Part shown: in pieces, positions 37,438 to 46,260 of the stretch
Layout: each line of letters begins with the position of its first letter
How positions within the stretch are numbered: position 1 is the first letter of the stretch
Assembly: GCF_000590925.1 (NCBI RefSeq)
Contig: NZ_CP004372.1
Span: forward strand, 2,275,001-2,339,000
From: Roseibacterium elongatum DSM 19469
GTDB lineage: Bacteria; Pseudomonadota; Alphaproteobacteria; Rhodobacterales; Rhodobacteraceae
Direction of reading: 5' to 3'
Length of the DNA: 64,000 nt
Translations under genes and position numbers: made by a program
Notes under the pieces: model-generated
What the model was told of the DNA's origin: nothing
Databases searched by the model: none
What the model saw: only the letters and a program-made list of their open reading frames with translations

Positions 37438-38380
37438 ATGACCCGCGCCTTCATCTTTCCCGGCCAGGGGGCCCAGACCATCGGCATGGGCCGCGATCTG
37501 GCCGAAACCTACCCGCAGGCCCGCGCCGTCTTTGACGAGGTGGACGCGGCGCTGGGGGAAAAGCTCTCGACCCTGATCGTGGGAGGGGGCGCAGGACGAT
37601 CTGACGCTCACCCGCAACGCCCAGCCCGCGCTGATGGCCACCTCCATGGCGGTGATGGCCGCGCTGCAGGCCGAGGGCGTCGAGGTGACCGCCGCCGCCT
37701 ATGTCGCGGGCCACAGCCTGGGCGAGTATTCGGCGCTGGCCGCGGCACAAGCGATCAGCCTCGGCGATGCCGCGCGGCTGCTGCGGATCCGCGGCGACGC
37801 AATGCAAAAGGCCGTGGCCCCCGGCGAGGGGGCGATGGCCGCCCTGCTGGGGCTGGATTTCGACGCCGCCAGTGCCGTCGCCGCCGAGGCCGCCAAGGGC
37901 CAGGTCTGCGCCGCGGCCAATGACAACGATCCGGGTCAGGTCGTGATTTCGGGCGATCGCGACGCCGTGGACCGCGCCATCGAGATCGCCAAGGGACAGG
38001 GCGCCAAGCGCGCCGTGCTGCTGCCGGTGTCGGCCCCGTTTCACTGCGCGCTGATGCAACCGGCCGCCGACGCGATGGCCGAGGCCCTGGCCGAGGTCGC
38101 TTTCTCGGCGCCCATCGTGCCGCTGGTGGGCAATGTGACGGCCGAGGCCGACAGCTCGGTCGATGCGATCCGCACGCGCCTGATCGATCAGGTCACGGGG
38201 CGCGTGCGCTGGCGCGAAAGCGTCGGCTGGATGGCCGCCCATGGCGTGACCGAGATGTGGGAAATCGGCGCCGGCAAGGCGCTGTCGGGCATGGTGCGGC
38301 GCATCGACCGCAGCGTCGCCACCCGCCCCGTGGGCAGCGTGGACGAGGTCAAGGCCGCGGTGGCGAGCGTCGATGGCTAG
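37438..38380 (+). CDS. fabD: Malonyl-CoA:ACP transacylase (frameshift near 37579)
   Basis: Transfers malonyl from CoA to acyl carrier protein, starting fatty-acid elongation. Begins MTRAFIFPGQGAQTIGMG. The nucleophilic Ser is in GHSLGEYSALAAA; the catalytic His is in VSAPFHCALM. After LSTLI the frame shifts; removing one G at about 37579 gives the family sequence IWEGAQDDL and a 313-residue protein, matching the usual length of about 310. FabD is normally essential, so an inactivating mutation is unlikely. Downstream are fabG, acpP and fabF. Confidence 0.93.
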
Positions 38381-38948
38381 GAAGCTGCTTATCTGGGCGC
38401 TGGGCCTGATCGTCGCCGTCGGCGGCACCGCCGCGCTGTTGGTGTTTGCAACGTCGGGGGCCACGACCTTCCGCGTCGAGGACGGCACGCGCCTGCATGT
38501 CGAGGGCAAGATCACCGGCGCCAGCACCGAGCGGGTCACCAACCTGCTGGAGCAGCATCCCGGCCTGTCCGAGGTGGTCCTCGGCGATATTCCCGGCACA
38601 GACGATGCGAACTGGCTGCTGGCCATCGGCTACCATTTCCGCAATGCCGGGCTGAGCACGCGGGCGGTCGGCACGCTGGACAATGACGCCATCCTGCTGT
38701 GGCTGGCCGGCACCGAGCGGCGCATCGACGGCGGCAGGTTTCGCGTCAGCGATGCCGCCGGCGCGCGCGATCTGGGGCTGCCCTTCGACCGCAGCGACGT
38801 GGCCGTGGCCGAACGGCGGCGCTTTGCGCTGGCGATCCTGGGCGACGAGGGCTTTGCCCGCGAGATCGAGGCGCTGCGCGCCCTGGGCGGGGTGCAGCGA
38901 CTGGACCCCGACAGCGCGCTGATCCGGCCGCTCGTGGCCGCCGACTAG
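38373..38948 (+). CDS. Periplasmic protein resembling a degenerate ClpP-like (COG3904-type) domain
   Basis: 191 residues. One N-terminal hydrophobic segment (residues 4-26) acts as signal or anchor. The rest has a pattern seen in ClpP/crotonase-like periplasmic proteins: strand LHVEGKITGAS, helix, strand EVVLGDIPG, helix, then GLSTRAV. Where active relatives carry an SPGG turn and catalytic Ser, this has DIPGTDD, so it is probably not a peptidase. The similarity is my reading of the pattern. The start overlaps the fabD stop by 8 bp, suggesting co-translation within the fab operon. Confidence 0.6.
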   Translation: MARKLLIWALGLIVAVGGTAALLVFATSGATTFRVEDGTRLHVEGKITGASTERVTNLLEQHPGLSEVVLGDIPGTDDANWLLAIGYHFRNAGLSTRAVGTLDNDAILLWLAGTERRIDGGRFRVSDAAGARDLGLPFDRSDVAVAERRRFALAILGDEGFAREIEALRALGGVQRLDPDSALIRPLVAAD

Positions 38949-39026
38949 GCCCGGCGCTCTGGCTATGGAACGCCGCGGCGCGACCTGCTAGGGACGGGCG
39001 CACCATCACGGAGCGGAGGCACGGGT

Positions 39027-39764
39027 ATGTTCGATCTGACGGGAAAAACGGCGCTGGTGACGGGCGCGTCTGGCGGGATTGGCGCGGATGTCGCGCGCGC
39101 GCTGCACGGCGCGGGGGCCACGGTGGGCCTGTCGGGCACGCGGGTCGACCCGCTGCAGGCGCTGGCCGCCGATCTGGGCGAGCGGGCGCATGTGCTGCCC
39201 TGCAACCTGTCGGATGCCGAGGTCGTCGATGCCCTGCCCAAGGCGGCGGCCGCAGCCATGGGCAGCCTCGACATCCTGGTGAACAATGCCGGCATCACGC
39301 GGGACAACCTGTTCATGCGCATGTCCGACGACGAATGGGCGCAGGTCCTCGACGTGAACCTGACGGCGGCCATGCGGCTGTGTCGCGGCAGCTTGCGCGG
39401 CATGATGAAGGCGCGCTGGGGTAGGATCGTCAACATCACCTCGGTCGTGGGGGCCACGGGCAATCCCGGTCAGGGCAATTACGCCGCCGCCAAGGCGGGT
39501 CTGGTGGGCATGTCGAAATCGCTGGCCTACGAGGTCGCCAGCCGTGGCATCACCGTGAACTGCATCGCGCCGGGCTTTATCCAGACGGCGATGACCGACA
39601 AGCTGACCGACGATCAGAAGGACAAGATCCTGACCCAGATCCCGGCCGGCCGCATGGGTGATCCGGCCGAGATCGCGGCGGCGGTGCTGTATCTGGCCAG
39701 CCCCGAGGCCGGTTATGTCACCGGCGCGACACTGCATGTGAACGGCGGCATGGCGATGATCTGA
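39027..39764 (+). CDS. fabG: 3-oxoacyl-[ACP] reductase
   Basis: 245 residues, classical short-chain dehydrogenase. NADPH motif TGASGGIG, NNAGITRDN, catalytic Ser in NITSVVGATG, Tyr-x3-Lys in NYAAAKAG, and the C-terminal YVTGATLHVNGGMAMI typical of FabG. Reduces 3-oxoacyl-ACP in each elongation cycle. Lies between fabD and acpP, the conserved order. Confidence 0.96.
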   Translation: MFDLTGKTALVTGASGGIGADVARALHGAGATVGLSGTRVDPLQALAADLGERAHVLPCNLSDAEVVDALPKAAAAAMGSLDILVNNAGITRDNLFMRMSDDEWAQVLDVNLTAAMRLCRGSLRGMMKARWGRIVNITSVVGATGNPGQGNYAAAKAGLVGMSKSLAYEVASRGITVNCIAPGFIQTAMTDKLTDDQKDKILTQIPAGRMGDPAEIAAAVLYLASPEAGYVTGATLHVNGGMAMI

Positions 39765-39814
39765 CAAGGTCCATGGCAGGGCTGCCGCGGCGTCATTTTG
39801 CGGCCCGCCCCCCA

Positions 39815-39842
39815 TTGCCTTCGTCGGGAACTATGCTATGAG
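39815..39842 (+). promoter_or_regulatory. Candidate promoter of acpP
   Basis: TTGCCT, 16 bp, TATGAG, about 130 bp before the acpP start; acpP often has its own strong promoter. Confidence 0.4.
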
Positions 39843-39974
39843 CGGCGCAGTTTTGCCGGGGGCATCTTGCTTTCCGGTCGGCCCCTCGGGGCGGATTGAG
39901 TGGCCGGACAGGCAGAACGCAAACGAAAGCGCCCGAAGAGACGAGGGGCGCAAGCTAGGAATGAGGACATCAAG

Positions 39975-40208
39975 ATGAGCGACGTTGCAGATCGCGTGAA
40001 GAAAATCGTTGTCGAGCACCTGAGCGTGGAAGAGGACAAGGTGACCGAGAGCGCCTCGTTCATCGACGATCTGGGCGCCGACTCGCTGGACACGGTCGAG
40101 CTGGTCATGGCCTTCGAAGAGGAGTTCGGCATCGAGATCCCCGATGACGCCGCCGAAACGATCCAGACCTTCGGCGACGCGGTCAAGTTCATCAAGGAAG
40201 CGCAGTAA
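39975..40208 (+). CDS. acpP: Acyl carrier protein
   Basis: 77 residues, acidic. The 4'-phosphopantetheine site is Ser37 in [14 protein letters not shown]. Carries growing acyl chains between the Fab enzymes. The start [12 protein letters not shown] is preceded by AATGAGGAC. Followed by a strong terminator at 40233-40263. Confidence 0.98.
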   Translation: MSDVADRVKKIVVEHLSVEEDKVTESASFIDDLGADSLDTVELVMAFEEEFGIEIPDDAAETIQTFGDAVKFIKEAQ

Positions 40209-40232
40209 GCGCCAGTCCTGACAGGATTGTGG

Positions 40233-40263
40233 AAAACGGCGTCCCGCCCGGGGCGCCGTTTTT
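40233..40263 (+). terminator. Intrinsic terminator of acpP
   Basis: AACGGCG pairs with CGCCGTT, extended by a TCCC/GGGG inner stem, followed by TTTTT. Probably partial, since fabF follows in the same direction. Confidence 0.85.
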
Positions 40264-40391
40264 CTTTGCGCCGCAGGCTGGCGCGGCGGTGCGGCGGCGC
40301 TTCCTTGCCGAGGACGGGCCGGGCAGGGGATTGCCCCCGGTCCCCCTCTGGCGGTATCAGAACCCGAAGTTTGGCAAGAAGGGCGAGAAAC

Positions 40392-41648
40392 ATGCGTCGA
40401 GTGGTTGTGACGGGGCTGGGGCTGGTGACGCCGCTGGCCTGCGGGGTCGAGGAAACCTGGTCGCGCTTGCTGGCCGGGCAGTCGGGCGCGGGCCCGATCA
40501 CGCGGTTCGATGCGACCGGCTATGGCACCACCTATGCCTGCGAGCTGCCCCTTGGCGACGGCACGAACGGCACCTTCAATCCCGATGACTGGATGGCGCC
40601 CAAGGAACGGCGCAAGGTCGATGACTTCATCCTCTACGGGCTGGCCGCCGCCGATCAGGCGATCAAGGATGCCGGCTGGACCCCCGAGGACGCCGACGCG
40701 CTGGAGCGGACCGGGGTCCTGATCGGATCGGGCATCGGGGGGCTGAGTTCCATCGCCGATACCTCGATCACGCTCAACGAAAAGGGGCCGCGCCGCGTGT
40801 CGCCCTTCTTCGTGCCCGGCGCGCTGATCAACCTGGTCTCGGGGCAGGTGTCGATCCGCCATGGCTACAAAGGGCCCAACCATGCCGTCGTGACCGCCTG
40901 CTCGACCGGGGCACATGCCATCGGCGACGCGGCCCGCCTGATCCAGTGGGGCGATGCCGACGTGATGATCGCGGGCGGCGCGGAATCGCCGATCTGCGGC
41001 ATCGGTATCGCCGGTTTCAATGCCTGCAAGGCGCTCAGCACCAAGCGCGCCGACGATCCGACCAAGGCCAGCCGCCCCTGGGATGCGGACAGTGACGGCT
41101 TTGTCATGGGCGAGGGCGCGGGCATCGTCGTGCTGGAGGAATACGAGCACGCGGTGGCGCGCGGCGCAAAAATCTACGGCGAGATCCTGGGCTATGGCCT
41201 GTCGGGCGACGCCTATCACATCACCGCCCCGCCGCCCGATCACGAAGGCGCCGAACGCGCCATGCGCGCCGCCCTGAAACGCGCGGGCCTGCAGGCCAGC
41301 GATATCGACTATGTGAACGCGCATGGCACCTCGACCATGGCCGACACGATCGAGTTGAGCGCGGTCGAGCGCGTCATGGGCGATCATGCCTCCAGGGTGC
41401 TGATGTCCTCGACCAAATCCTCGACCGGCCACCTGCTGGGCGCGGCCGGCGCGATCGAGGCGATCTTCTGCATCCTCGCCATGCGCGACCAGGTCGCGCC
41501 GCCGACCATCAACCTCGACAACGTGGCCGCGGAGACGCCGATCAACCTCTGCGCCAACGAGGCGGTGAAGGCCGAGATCAACATCGTGCAATCCAACAGC
41601 TTTGGCTTTGGCGGCACCAATGCCTGTCTCATCATGGGCAAGGTGTAA
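40392..41648 (+). CDS. fabF: 3-oxoacyl-[ACP] synthase II
   Basis: 418 residues. Condenses malonyl-ACP with acyl-ACP. Catalytic Cys in VTACSTGAHAIGDA; His in NAHGTSTMADTIE and STGHLLGAAGA; C-terminal NSFGFGGTNA. The start [15 protein letters not shown] follows GGGCGAGAAA; the longer frame from 40227 would cover the acpP terminator. mltG starts 6 bp after the stop. Confidence 0.97.
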   Translation: MRRVVVTGLGLVTPLACGVEETWSRLLAGQSGAGPITRFDATGYGTTYACELPLGDGTNGTFNPDDWMAPKERRKVDDFILYGLAAADQAIKDAGWTPEDADALERTGVLIGSGIGGLSSIADTSITLNEKGPRRVSPFFVPGALINLVSGQVSIRHGYKGPNHAVVTACSTGAHAIGDAARLIQWGDADVMIAGGAESPICGIGIAGFNACKALSTKRADDPTKASRPWDADSDGFVMGEGAGIVVLEEYEHAVARGAKIYGEILGYGLSGDAYHITAPPPDHEGAERAMRAALKRAGLQASDIDYVNAHGTSTMADTIELSAVERVMGDHASRVLMSSTKSSTGHLLGAAGAIEAIFCILAMRDQVAPPTINLDNVAAETPINLCANEAVKAEINIVQSNSFGFGGTNACLIMGKV

Positions 41649-41654
41649 GCGATC

Positions 41655-42812
41655 ATGTGGAAATCCGTTGCCGCGAACGGGATGAGCTTTCTGATCGTGG
41701 CGCTGATCGCGCTGGCGGGCGTCATCGGCTGGGGCCAGCACCAGTTCCAGGCCGAGGGGCCGCTGGAGCAGCCCATCTTCTACGAGGTGCCGCGCGGGGC
41801 CACGCTCGGCGCGGTCTCCGACGGGCTGGAAGAGGCCGGGGCCGTGCGCAGCGCCATGATTTTCCGCCTCGGGACGGAATATGCCGACCGGGCGGGCGAT
41901 CTGAGGTTCGGGAATTACGAGATCCCGGCGCGCGCCTCGATGGAGGAGATCCTCGATATCGTCACCACGGGCGGGCCCTCGACCTTCCGCTATGTCGCCA
42001 CCTATGTGCTGCGCATCGACGGCACGGGCGAGTTGCGCCTGCGCGAACGCGTGCCGGGCGAGGAGGCGCTGCGCGATCTGGCCGAGTTTTCCTATGACGA
42101 CGAGATCCCGGCCATCTACCGCGAGCTGGTCGAAAGCGACGCGATCAGCGTCTATCGCGTGGCCATCCCCGAGGGGCTGACCAGCTGGCAGATCGTCGAG
42201 GGGCTGAACCGCGCCGATTTCCTGTCGGGCGAGGTGGCCGAGATCCCGCCCGAGGGGATGCTGGCCCCAGATACCTACGAGATGCGGCGCGGGGCCGATC
42301 GCAACGCGTTGCTGGCCGAGATGCAGGCCGCGCAGGAGGCGATCCTGACCGCGGCCTGGGAAAACCGAGTCGATGGCCTGCCCCTGGCCAGTGCCGAAGA
42401 GGCGCTGATTCTGGCCTCGATCATCGAGAAGGAAACCGGCGTCGCGGAAGAGCGTCGGCAGGTGTCCAGCGTCTTCGTCAACCGCCTCAACCGCGGCATG
42501 CGCCTGCAGACCGACCCGACCGTGATCTACGGAATCACGAACGGGCAGGGCGTGCTTGGGCGGGGGATTCGCGCCTCGGAATTGCGGGCAGAGACGCCGT
42601 ACAACACCTATGTGATCGACGGTTTGCCGCCCACGCCCATCGCCAATCCGGGCCGCGCGGCGATCGAGGCGGCGGTGAACCCCGACGAAACCCCGTACAT
42701 CTTCTTCGTCGCGGATGGCACGGGCGGCCATGCCTTTGCGGTGACTTTGGCCGAGCATAACGAGAATGTCGCGCGCTGGCGGCAGATCGAGGCCGAGCGC
42801 GCGAACCAGTGA
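41655..42812 (+). CDS. mltG: Endolytic murein transglycosylase MltG
   Basis: 385 residues. N-terminal membrane anchor (MSFLIVALIALAGVIGWG), then the YceG-like domain: catalytic Glu in ASIIEKETGVAEERRQVSSVF, then LQTDPTVIYGI and YNTYVIDGLPPTPIANPG. Cuts nascent glycan strands in the inner membrane and sets their length. The fabF-mltG pair occurs widely. A terminator follows at 42874. Confidence 0.95.
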   Translation: MWKSVAANGMSFLIVALIALAGVIGWGQHQFQAEGPLEQPIFYEVPRGATLGAVSDGLEEAGAVRSAMIFRLGTEYADRAGDLRFGNYEIPARASMEEILDIVTTGGPSTFRYVATYVLRIDGTGELRLRERVPGEEALRDLAEFSYDDEIPAIYRELVESDAISVYRVAIPEGLTSWQIVEGLNRADFLSGEVAEIPPEGMLAPDTYEMRRGADRNALLAEMQAAQEAILTAAWENRVDGLPLASAEEALILASIIEKETGVAEERRQVSSVFVNRLNRGMRLQTDPTVIYGITNGQGVLGRGIRASELRAETPYNTYVIDGLPPTPIANPGRAAIEAAVNPDETPYIFFVADGTGGHAFAVTLAEHNENVARWRQIEAERANQ

Positions 42813-42873
42813 AACAAGGGCTTGTCGCGGGCAGGCGGCGCGCGGGCGGGGTCTTGACCCCCACCCGCGCGCG

Positions 42874-42894
42874 GCGGCCATGGGCCGCTTTTTT
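42874..42894 (+). terminator. Intrinsic terminator of mltG
   Basis: GCGGCC and GGCCGC around a 3-base loop, followed by six T. Confidence 0.75.
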
Positions 42895-42928
42895 CGAGTT
42901 TTTTTGCCAAGATGAAGGGGCGGCCGGG

Positions 42929-42943
42929 TTAACAGGTCGTTAC
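42929..42943. promoter_or_regulatory. CtrA-like binding site upstream of the GTA cluster
   Basis: TTAA, 7 bases, TTAC, one mismatch from the CtrA full-site consensus TTAA-N7-TTAA. A further TTAACC lies at 42959. CtrA is required for GTA expression in several Rhodobacterales, mostly through GafA; direct binding here is inference. Confidence 0.4.
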
Positions 42944-42984
42944 CGCGCGGCGCATTCGTTAACCCCTTGAAAACACAAAAACTA

Positions 42985-43013
42985 TTGACCCTGCGCGCGG
43001 TCCGTGGCATCAC
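42985..43013 (+). promoter_or_regulatory. Weak candidate promoter of the GTA operon
   Basis: TTGACC, 17 bp, CATCAC. Good -35, poor -10, as expected for an activator-dependent promoter. It lies upstream of the hairpin at 43040. Confidence 0.35.
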
Positions 43014-43039
43014 TTGTAACACGCTGGATGACGTGGGTG

Positions 43040-43072
43040 AACGGCCCGGGGATACCCCCGAGGCCGTTTTTT
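43040..43072 (+). terminator. Terminator-like hairpin in the GTA leader (possible attenuator)
   Basis: AACGGCC (40-46) pairs with GGCCGTT (62-68); inner CGGGG pairs with CCCCG; one bulged A; 4-base loop; six T at the 3' side. It meets the usual intrinsic-terminator pattern yet lies 54 bases before GTA gene 1, with no gene just upstream to terminate. Confidence 0.7.
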
Positions 43073-43125
43073 CATGTCTTGCTCGTGCTTCGGGGAACGC
43101 ATTTCCGATCACGGGGACATTTTCA

Positions 43126-43482
43126 ATGACCGACAACATTCAACTCGACCTCACGCTGGAAGAGGCGGAGAAAATCGTGGCCTACGCGATGGAGGCTTTC
43201 GACACCACGATCGAGGCCCTCAGGGACACGGTGCAGGTGCTCAGGAGCATGCCGGAAACCGGCGAACGCGAGGTCATCAAGGACGTCAAGGCGATGAACA
43301 ACGCCCTGATGTTCACGATGGAGATGCAGGAGAAGGCCCGTGCCGCAGGAAGCAAACGATTTGGGACAGACCGCAATGGATGCAAGCTCGACCTCGACGG
43401 GGCGCGGGCCGAGGTCGAAATGCGGCTTGCTTGCCTCCGCGACGCCGGAGGCGCAGGCGGCGTTTCTGGACAGCCTGAGTGA
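43126..43482 (+). CDS. GTA gene 1: small terminase subunit
   Basis: 118 residues, mainly helical, with acidic N-terminus (MTDNIQLDLTLEEAEKIV) and coiled-coil-like middle. In R. capsulatus gp1 is the small terminase of the GTA, recognising DNA for headful packaging with little sequence specificity. No helix-turn-helix is evident, consistent with non-specific packaging. The 3' part overlaps the large terminase gene by at least 107 bp in another frame. Identified by position and general pattern. Confidence 0.78.
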   Translation: MTDNIQLDLTLEEAEKIVAYAMEAFDTTIEALRDTVQVLRSMPETGEREVIKDVKAMNNALMFTMEMQEKARAAGSKRFGTDRNGCKLDLDGARAEVEMRLACLRDAGGAGGVSGQPE

Positions 43483-44752
43483 CAATGCGCTGGCGGCGCT
43501 GCCCTGGCTGTTCGAGGTCTGGGCGCTGCCGCACCAGTTGCCGCCGATGGGGGATTGGCGCAGCTGGGTGGTGATGGGCGGGCGCGGCGCGGGCAAGACC
43601 CGCGCCGGGGCCGAATGGGTGCGGTCGATGGTCGAGGGCGCCGGCCCGCGCGATCCGGGCCGCGCCCGGCGCGTGGCGCTGCTGGGTGAGACCTATGACC
43701 AGGCGTTGGCGGTGATGGTGAAGGGGGAGAGCGGGATATTGGCCTGCTCTCCGCCGGATCGCAAACCGCGCTGGGTGGCGGGCGAACGCCTGCTGGTCTG
43801 GCCCAACGGCGCCGAGGCGCGGCTGTTTTCGGCCCACGACCCCGAGGCGTTGCGCGGCCCGCAATTCGACGCCGCCTGGGCCGATGAACTGGCCAAATGG
43901 CCCAACGCGCAAGAGACATGGGACATGCTGCAATTCGGTCTTCGCCTGGGCCGGCACCCGCAGGCCGTGGTCACCACCACGCCGCGCAACGTGCCCGCGC
44001 TGAAGGACCTGCTGGCGCGGCCCTCGACGGTGATGACCCACGCCCCGACCGAGGCCAACCGCGCCTTCCTCGCGCCCTCGTTCCTGGAGGAAGTGCAGGC
44101 ACGTTATGCCGGCACGCGGCTGGGGCGGCAGGAACTGGCGGGCGAGCTCCTGGACGATGTCGACGGCGCGCTGTGGCAGCGGGCGCAGATCGACCGCAGC
44201 CGCACCGGCGTGCGCCCGGGCGACATGCGAGTGATCGTCGCCGTCGACCCGCCGGTGACGGGCCATGACGCCTCGGACGCCTGCGGCATCGTGGTGGTCG
44301 GCATCGTCGAACAGGGGCCGGTGCGCGACTGGCGCGCCGTGGTGCTGGAGGATTGCAGCCTGCGCGCCGTCAGCCCGACCGAATGGGCCGAGGCCGCCAG
44401 CGCCGCCTATCACCGCCACAAGGCCGCCCGCATGGTGGCCGAGGTGAACCAGGGCGGTGATCTTGTCGAAACGCTGATGCGGCAGGTGGACCCGCTGGTG
44501 AATTACCGCGCCGTGCGCGCCGCCCGTGGCAAGGCCGCCCGGGCCGAACCCGTCGCCGCGCTCTATGAACAGGGGCGCGTCGCGCATCTGGGCAGCCTGC
44601 CCGAGTTGGAAGACGAGATGTGCCGCATGACGCTGACCGGCTATCAGGGCGGGCGCAGCCCCGACCGGCTGGATGCGCTGGTCTGGGCGCTGACCGACGG
44701 GCTGATCGCCCCGGCGGCCAACCGGCTGAACCCCGCGATCCGCGGACTTTGA
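43340..44752 (+). CDS. GTA gene 2: large terminase (packaging ATPase/nuclease)
   Basis: 470 residues from GTG 43340; an ATG at 43376 is an alternative start closer to where family similarity begins. Walker A in VMGGRGAGKTRAGAEW (about residues 78-93), Walker B AAWADELAKW, and a C-terminal RNase-H-like nuclease beginning VIVAVDPPVTGHDASDACG. Powers DNA loading into the capsid and cuts headfuls. Overlaps gene 1 in a shifted frame; the portal gene follows after 90 bp. Confidence 0.94.
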   Translation: MPQEANDLGQTAMDASSTSTGRGPRSKCGLLASATPEAQAAFLDSLSDNALAALPWLFEVWALPHQLPPMGDWRSWVVMGGRGAGKTRAGAEWVRSMVEGAGPRDPGRARRVALLGETYDQALAVMVKGESGILACSPPDRKPRWVAGERLLVWPNGAEARLFSAHDPEALRGPQFDAAWADELAKWPNAQETWDMLQFGLRLGRHPQAVVTTTPRNVPALKDLLARPSTVMTHAPTEANRAFLAPSFLEEVQARYAGTRLGRQELAGELLDDVDGALWQRAQIDRSRTGVRPGDMRVIVAVDPPVTGHDASDACGIVVVGIVEQGPVRDWRAVVLEDCSLRAVSPTEWAEAASAAYHRHKAARMVAEVNQGGDLVETLMRQVDPLVNYRAVRAARGKAARAEPVAALYEQGRVAHLGSLPELEDEMCRMTLTGYQGGRSPDRLDALVWALTDGLIAPAANRLNPAIRGL

Positions 44753-44842
44753 CGACAGTTTGACCCGGCGCGCGCCGCGCGCCCTGACCGCGGGACCATC
44801 CGGTCGCCGCGCCCGTTTGCATGGCTTGAGGAGAGATAGCGC

Positions 44843-46006
44843 ATGGTTTTGGATTTCCTGAGGAAAAACGAACCCCAGACGCCCGAGCGCAAGGCCTCGG
44901 CCAGCGCGCGCGTCGCCGTCTGGGGCAGCGCGGGGCGGGTCGCCTGGTCGCCGCGCGACACGGTTTCGCTGACGAAGAACGGCTTTCTCGGCAACCCGGT
45001 GGGCTATCGCGCCGTCCGCCTGATCGCCGAGGCCGCCGCCGCCCTGCCCATCGTGGCGCAGGACAGCACGCGGCGATACGAGGCGCACCCCGCGCTGGCG
45101 CTGATCGCGCGGCCCAATGCGGGCCAGGGCCGGGCCGAGTTGCTCGAGGCCGCCTATGCGCAGCTGATGCTGTCGGGCAACGCCTATCTCGAGGCCGTCA
45201 CACCCGAACCCGGCTGGCCGGTCGAGCTGCATGTCCTGCGCTCGGACCGCATGGCGCTGGTGCCCGGCGCCGATGGCTGGCCCATGGCCTATGATTATAC
45301 CGTGGGCAGCCGCAAGCATCGCTACGCGCCCGAGGTGATTTGCCATATCAAGGGTTTCCATCCGCAGGACGACCACTACGGTCTGGCCCCGATCCAGGCG
45401 GCGGCGACGGCCATCGACGTCCATAATGCCGCCGCGCGTTGGTCAAAGGCGTTGCTGGACAATGCCGCGCGGCCCTCGGGGGCGATCATCTATCGGGGCG
45501 TGGATGGCGCCGGATCGATGTCGCAAGACCAGTTCGACCGCCTGCAGATGGAGTTGGAAAGCCACCACCAGGGCGCGCGCAACGCGGGCCGCCCGATGCT
45601 GCTGGAAGGGGGGCTCGACTGGAAACCGATGGGGTTCAGCCCCTCGGACATGGAGTTCCAGAAAACCAAGGAGTCCGCCTCCCGCGACATCGCGCTGGCC
45701 TTCGGCGTGCCGCCCATGCTGCTGGGTATCCCCGGCGATGCGACCTACGCCAATTACGCCGAGGCCAACCGCGCCTTCTACCGGCTGACGGTGCTGCCCC
45801 TGGCGCAGAAGGTGCTGGCGACGCTGTCTTTCTGGCTCTCGGGGCTGGGGGGCGAGCCGATCGACCTGCGCCCCGACCTCGACCAGGTCCCGGCGCTGTC
45901 GGTCGAGCGCGAGGCGCAATGGCGCCGGGTGGCCGAGGCCGATTTCCTCACCGAGGGTGAGAAACGCCGCATGCTCGGCCTGCCCGAGCGCCCGGAGGAG
46001 GCATGA
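44843..46006 (+). CDS. GTA gene 3: portal protein
   Basis: 387 residues, HK97-type portal. MVLDFLRKNEPQ, then GYRAVRLIAEAAAALPI, the substrate-thread region VICHIKGFHPQDDHYG, and DIALAFGVPPMLLGIPGDATYANY, a portal signature. Forms the dodecameric ring for DNA entry. The stop overlaps the next gene by 4 bp. Confidence 0.95.
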   Translation: MVLDFLRKNEPQTPERKASASARVAVWGSAGRVAWSPRDTVSLTKNGFLGNPVGYRAVRLIAEAAAALPIVAQDSTRRYEAHPALALIARPNAGQGRAELLEAAYAQLMLSGNAYLEAVTPEPGWPVELHVLRSDRMALVPGADGWPMAYDYTVGSRKHRYAPEVICHIKGFHPQDDHYGLAPIQAAATAIDVHNAAARWSKALLDNAARPSGAIIYRGVDGAGSMSQDQFDRLQMELESHHQGARNAGRPMLLEGGLDWKPMGFSPSDMEFQKTKESASRDIALAFGVPPMLLGIPGDATYANYAEANRAFYRLTVLPLAQKVLATLSFWLSGLGGEPIDLRPDLDQVPALSVEREAQWRRVAEADFLTEGEKRRMLGLPERPEEA

Positions 46007-46251
46007 GTGGCCGCGAGGCGACGGGCGGCTCGCGGTACCTCTACGCGCCTTTCGACGCCGCCAACGCCCGGATCGAGGCGAATGAACGGGTGCTGGAAGA
46101 ACGCTGGCAGGCGCTGAGCTTTCGCCTGCAGGGCATCGAAACCGCGTTGGAGCGGCTGGAAAAGCGCCTGTGGCTGGCGGTGTTCGGCGTCGTCAGCGTG
46201 ATCCTCGCCCAGGGAATCAACCACCTGCTGAACCTCAATGTCGGCGGATAG
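46003..46251 (+). CDS. GTA gene 3.5: small membrane-anchored protein
   Basis: 82 residues. Amphipathic helix (about residues 25-55), then one transmembrane segment LWLAVFGVVSVILAQGI. Equivalent in place and type to the small Orfg3.5 of R. capsulatus; role not established. Coupled to the portal gene by an ATGA overlap. Confidence 0.75.
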   Translation: MSGREATGGSRYLYAPFDAANARIEANERVLEERWQALSFRLQGIETALERLEKRLWLAVFGVVSVILAQGINHLLNLNVGG

Positions 46252-46260
46252 GAGACCGAT

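Larger units (their letters stand above)
42813..43125. other. Intergenic region and leader of the GTA cluster
   Basis: 313 bases with no convincing gene. In order it holds the mltG terminator (42874-42894), a CtrA-like site (42929-42943), a weak promoter candidate (42985-43013) and a terminator-like hairpin with U-tract (43040-43072). The GTA small terminase ATG is at 43126. Confidence 0.7.
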
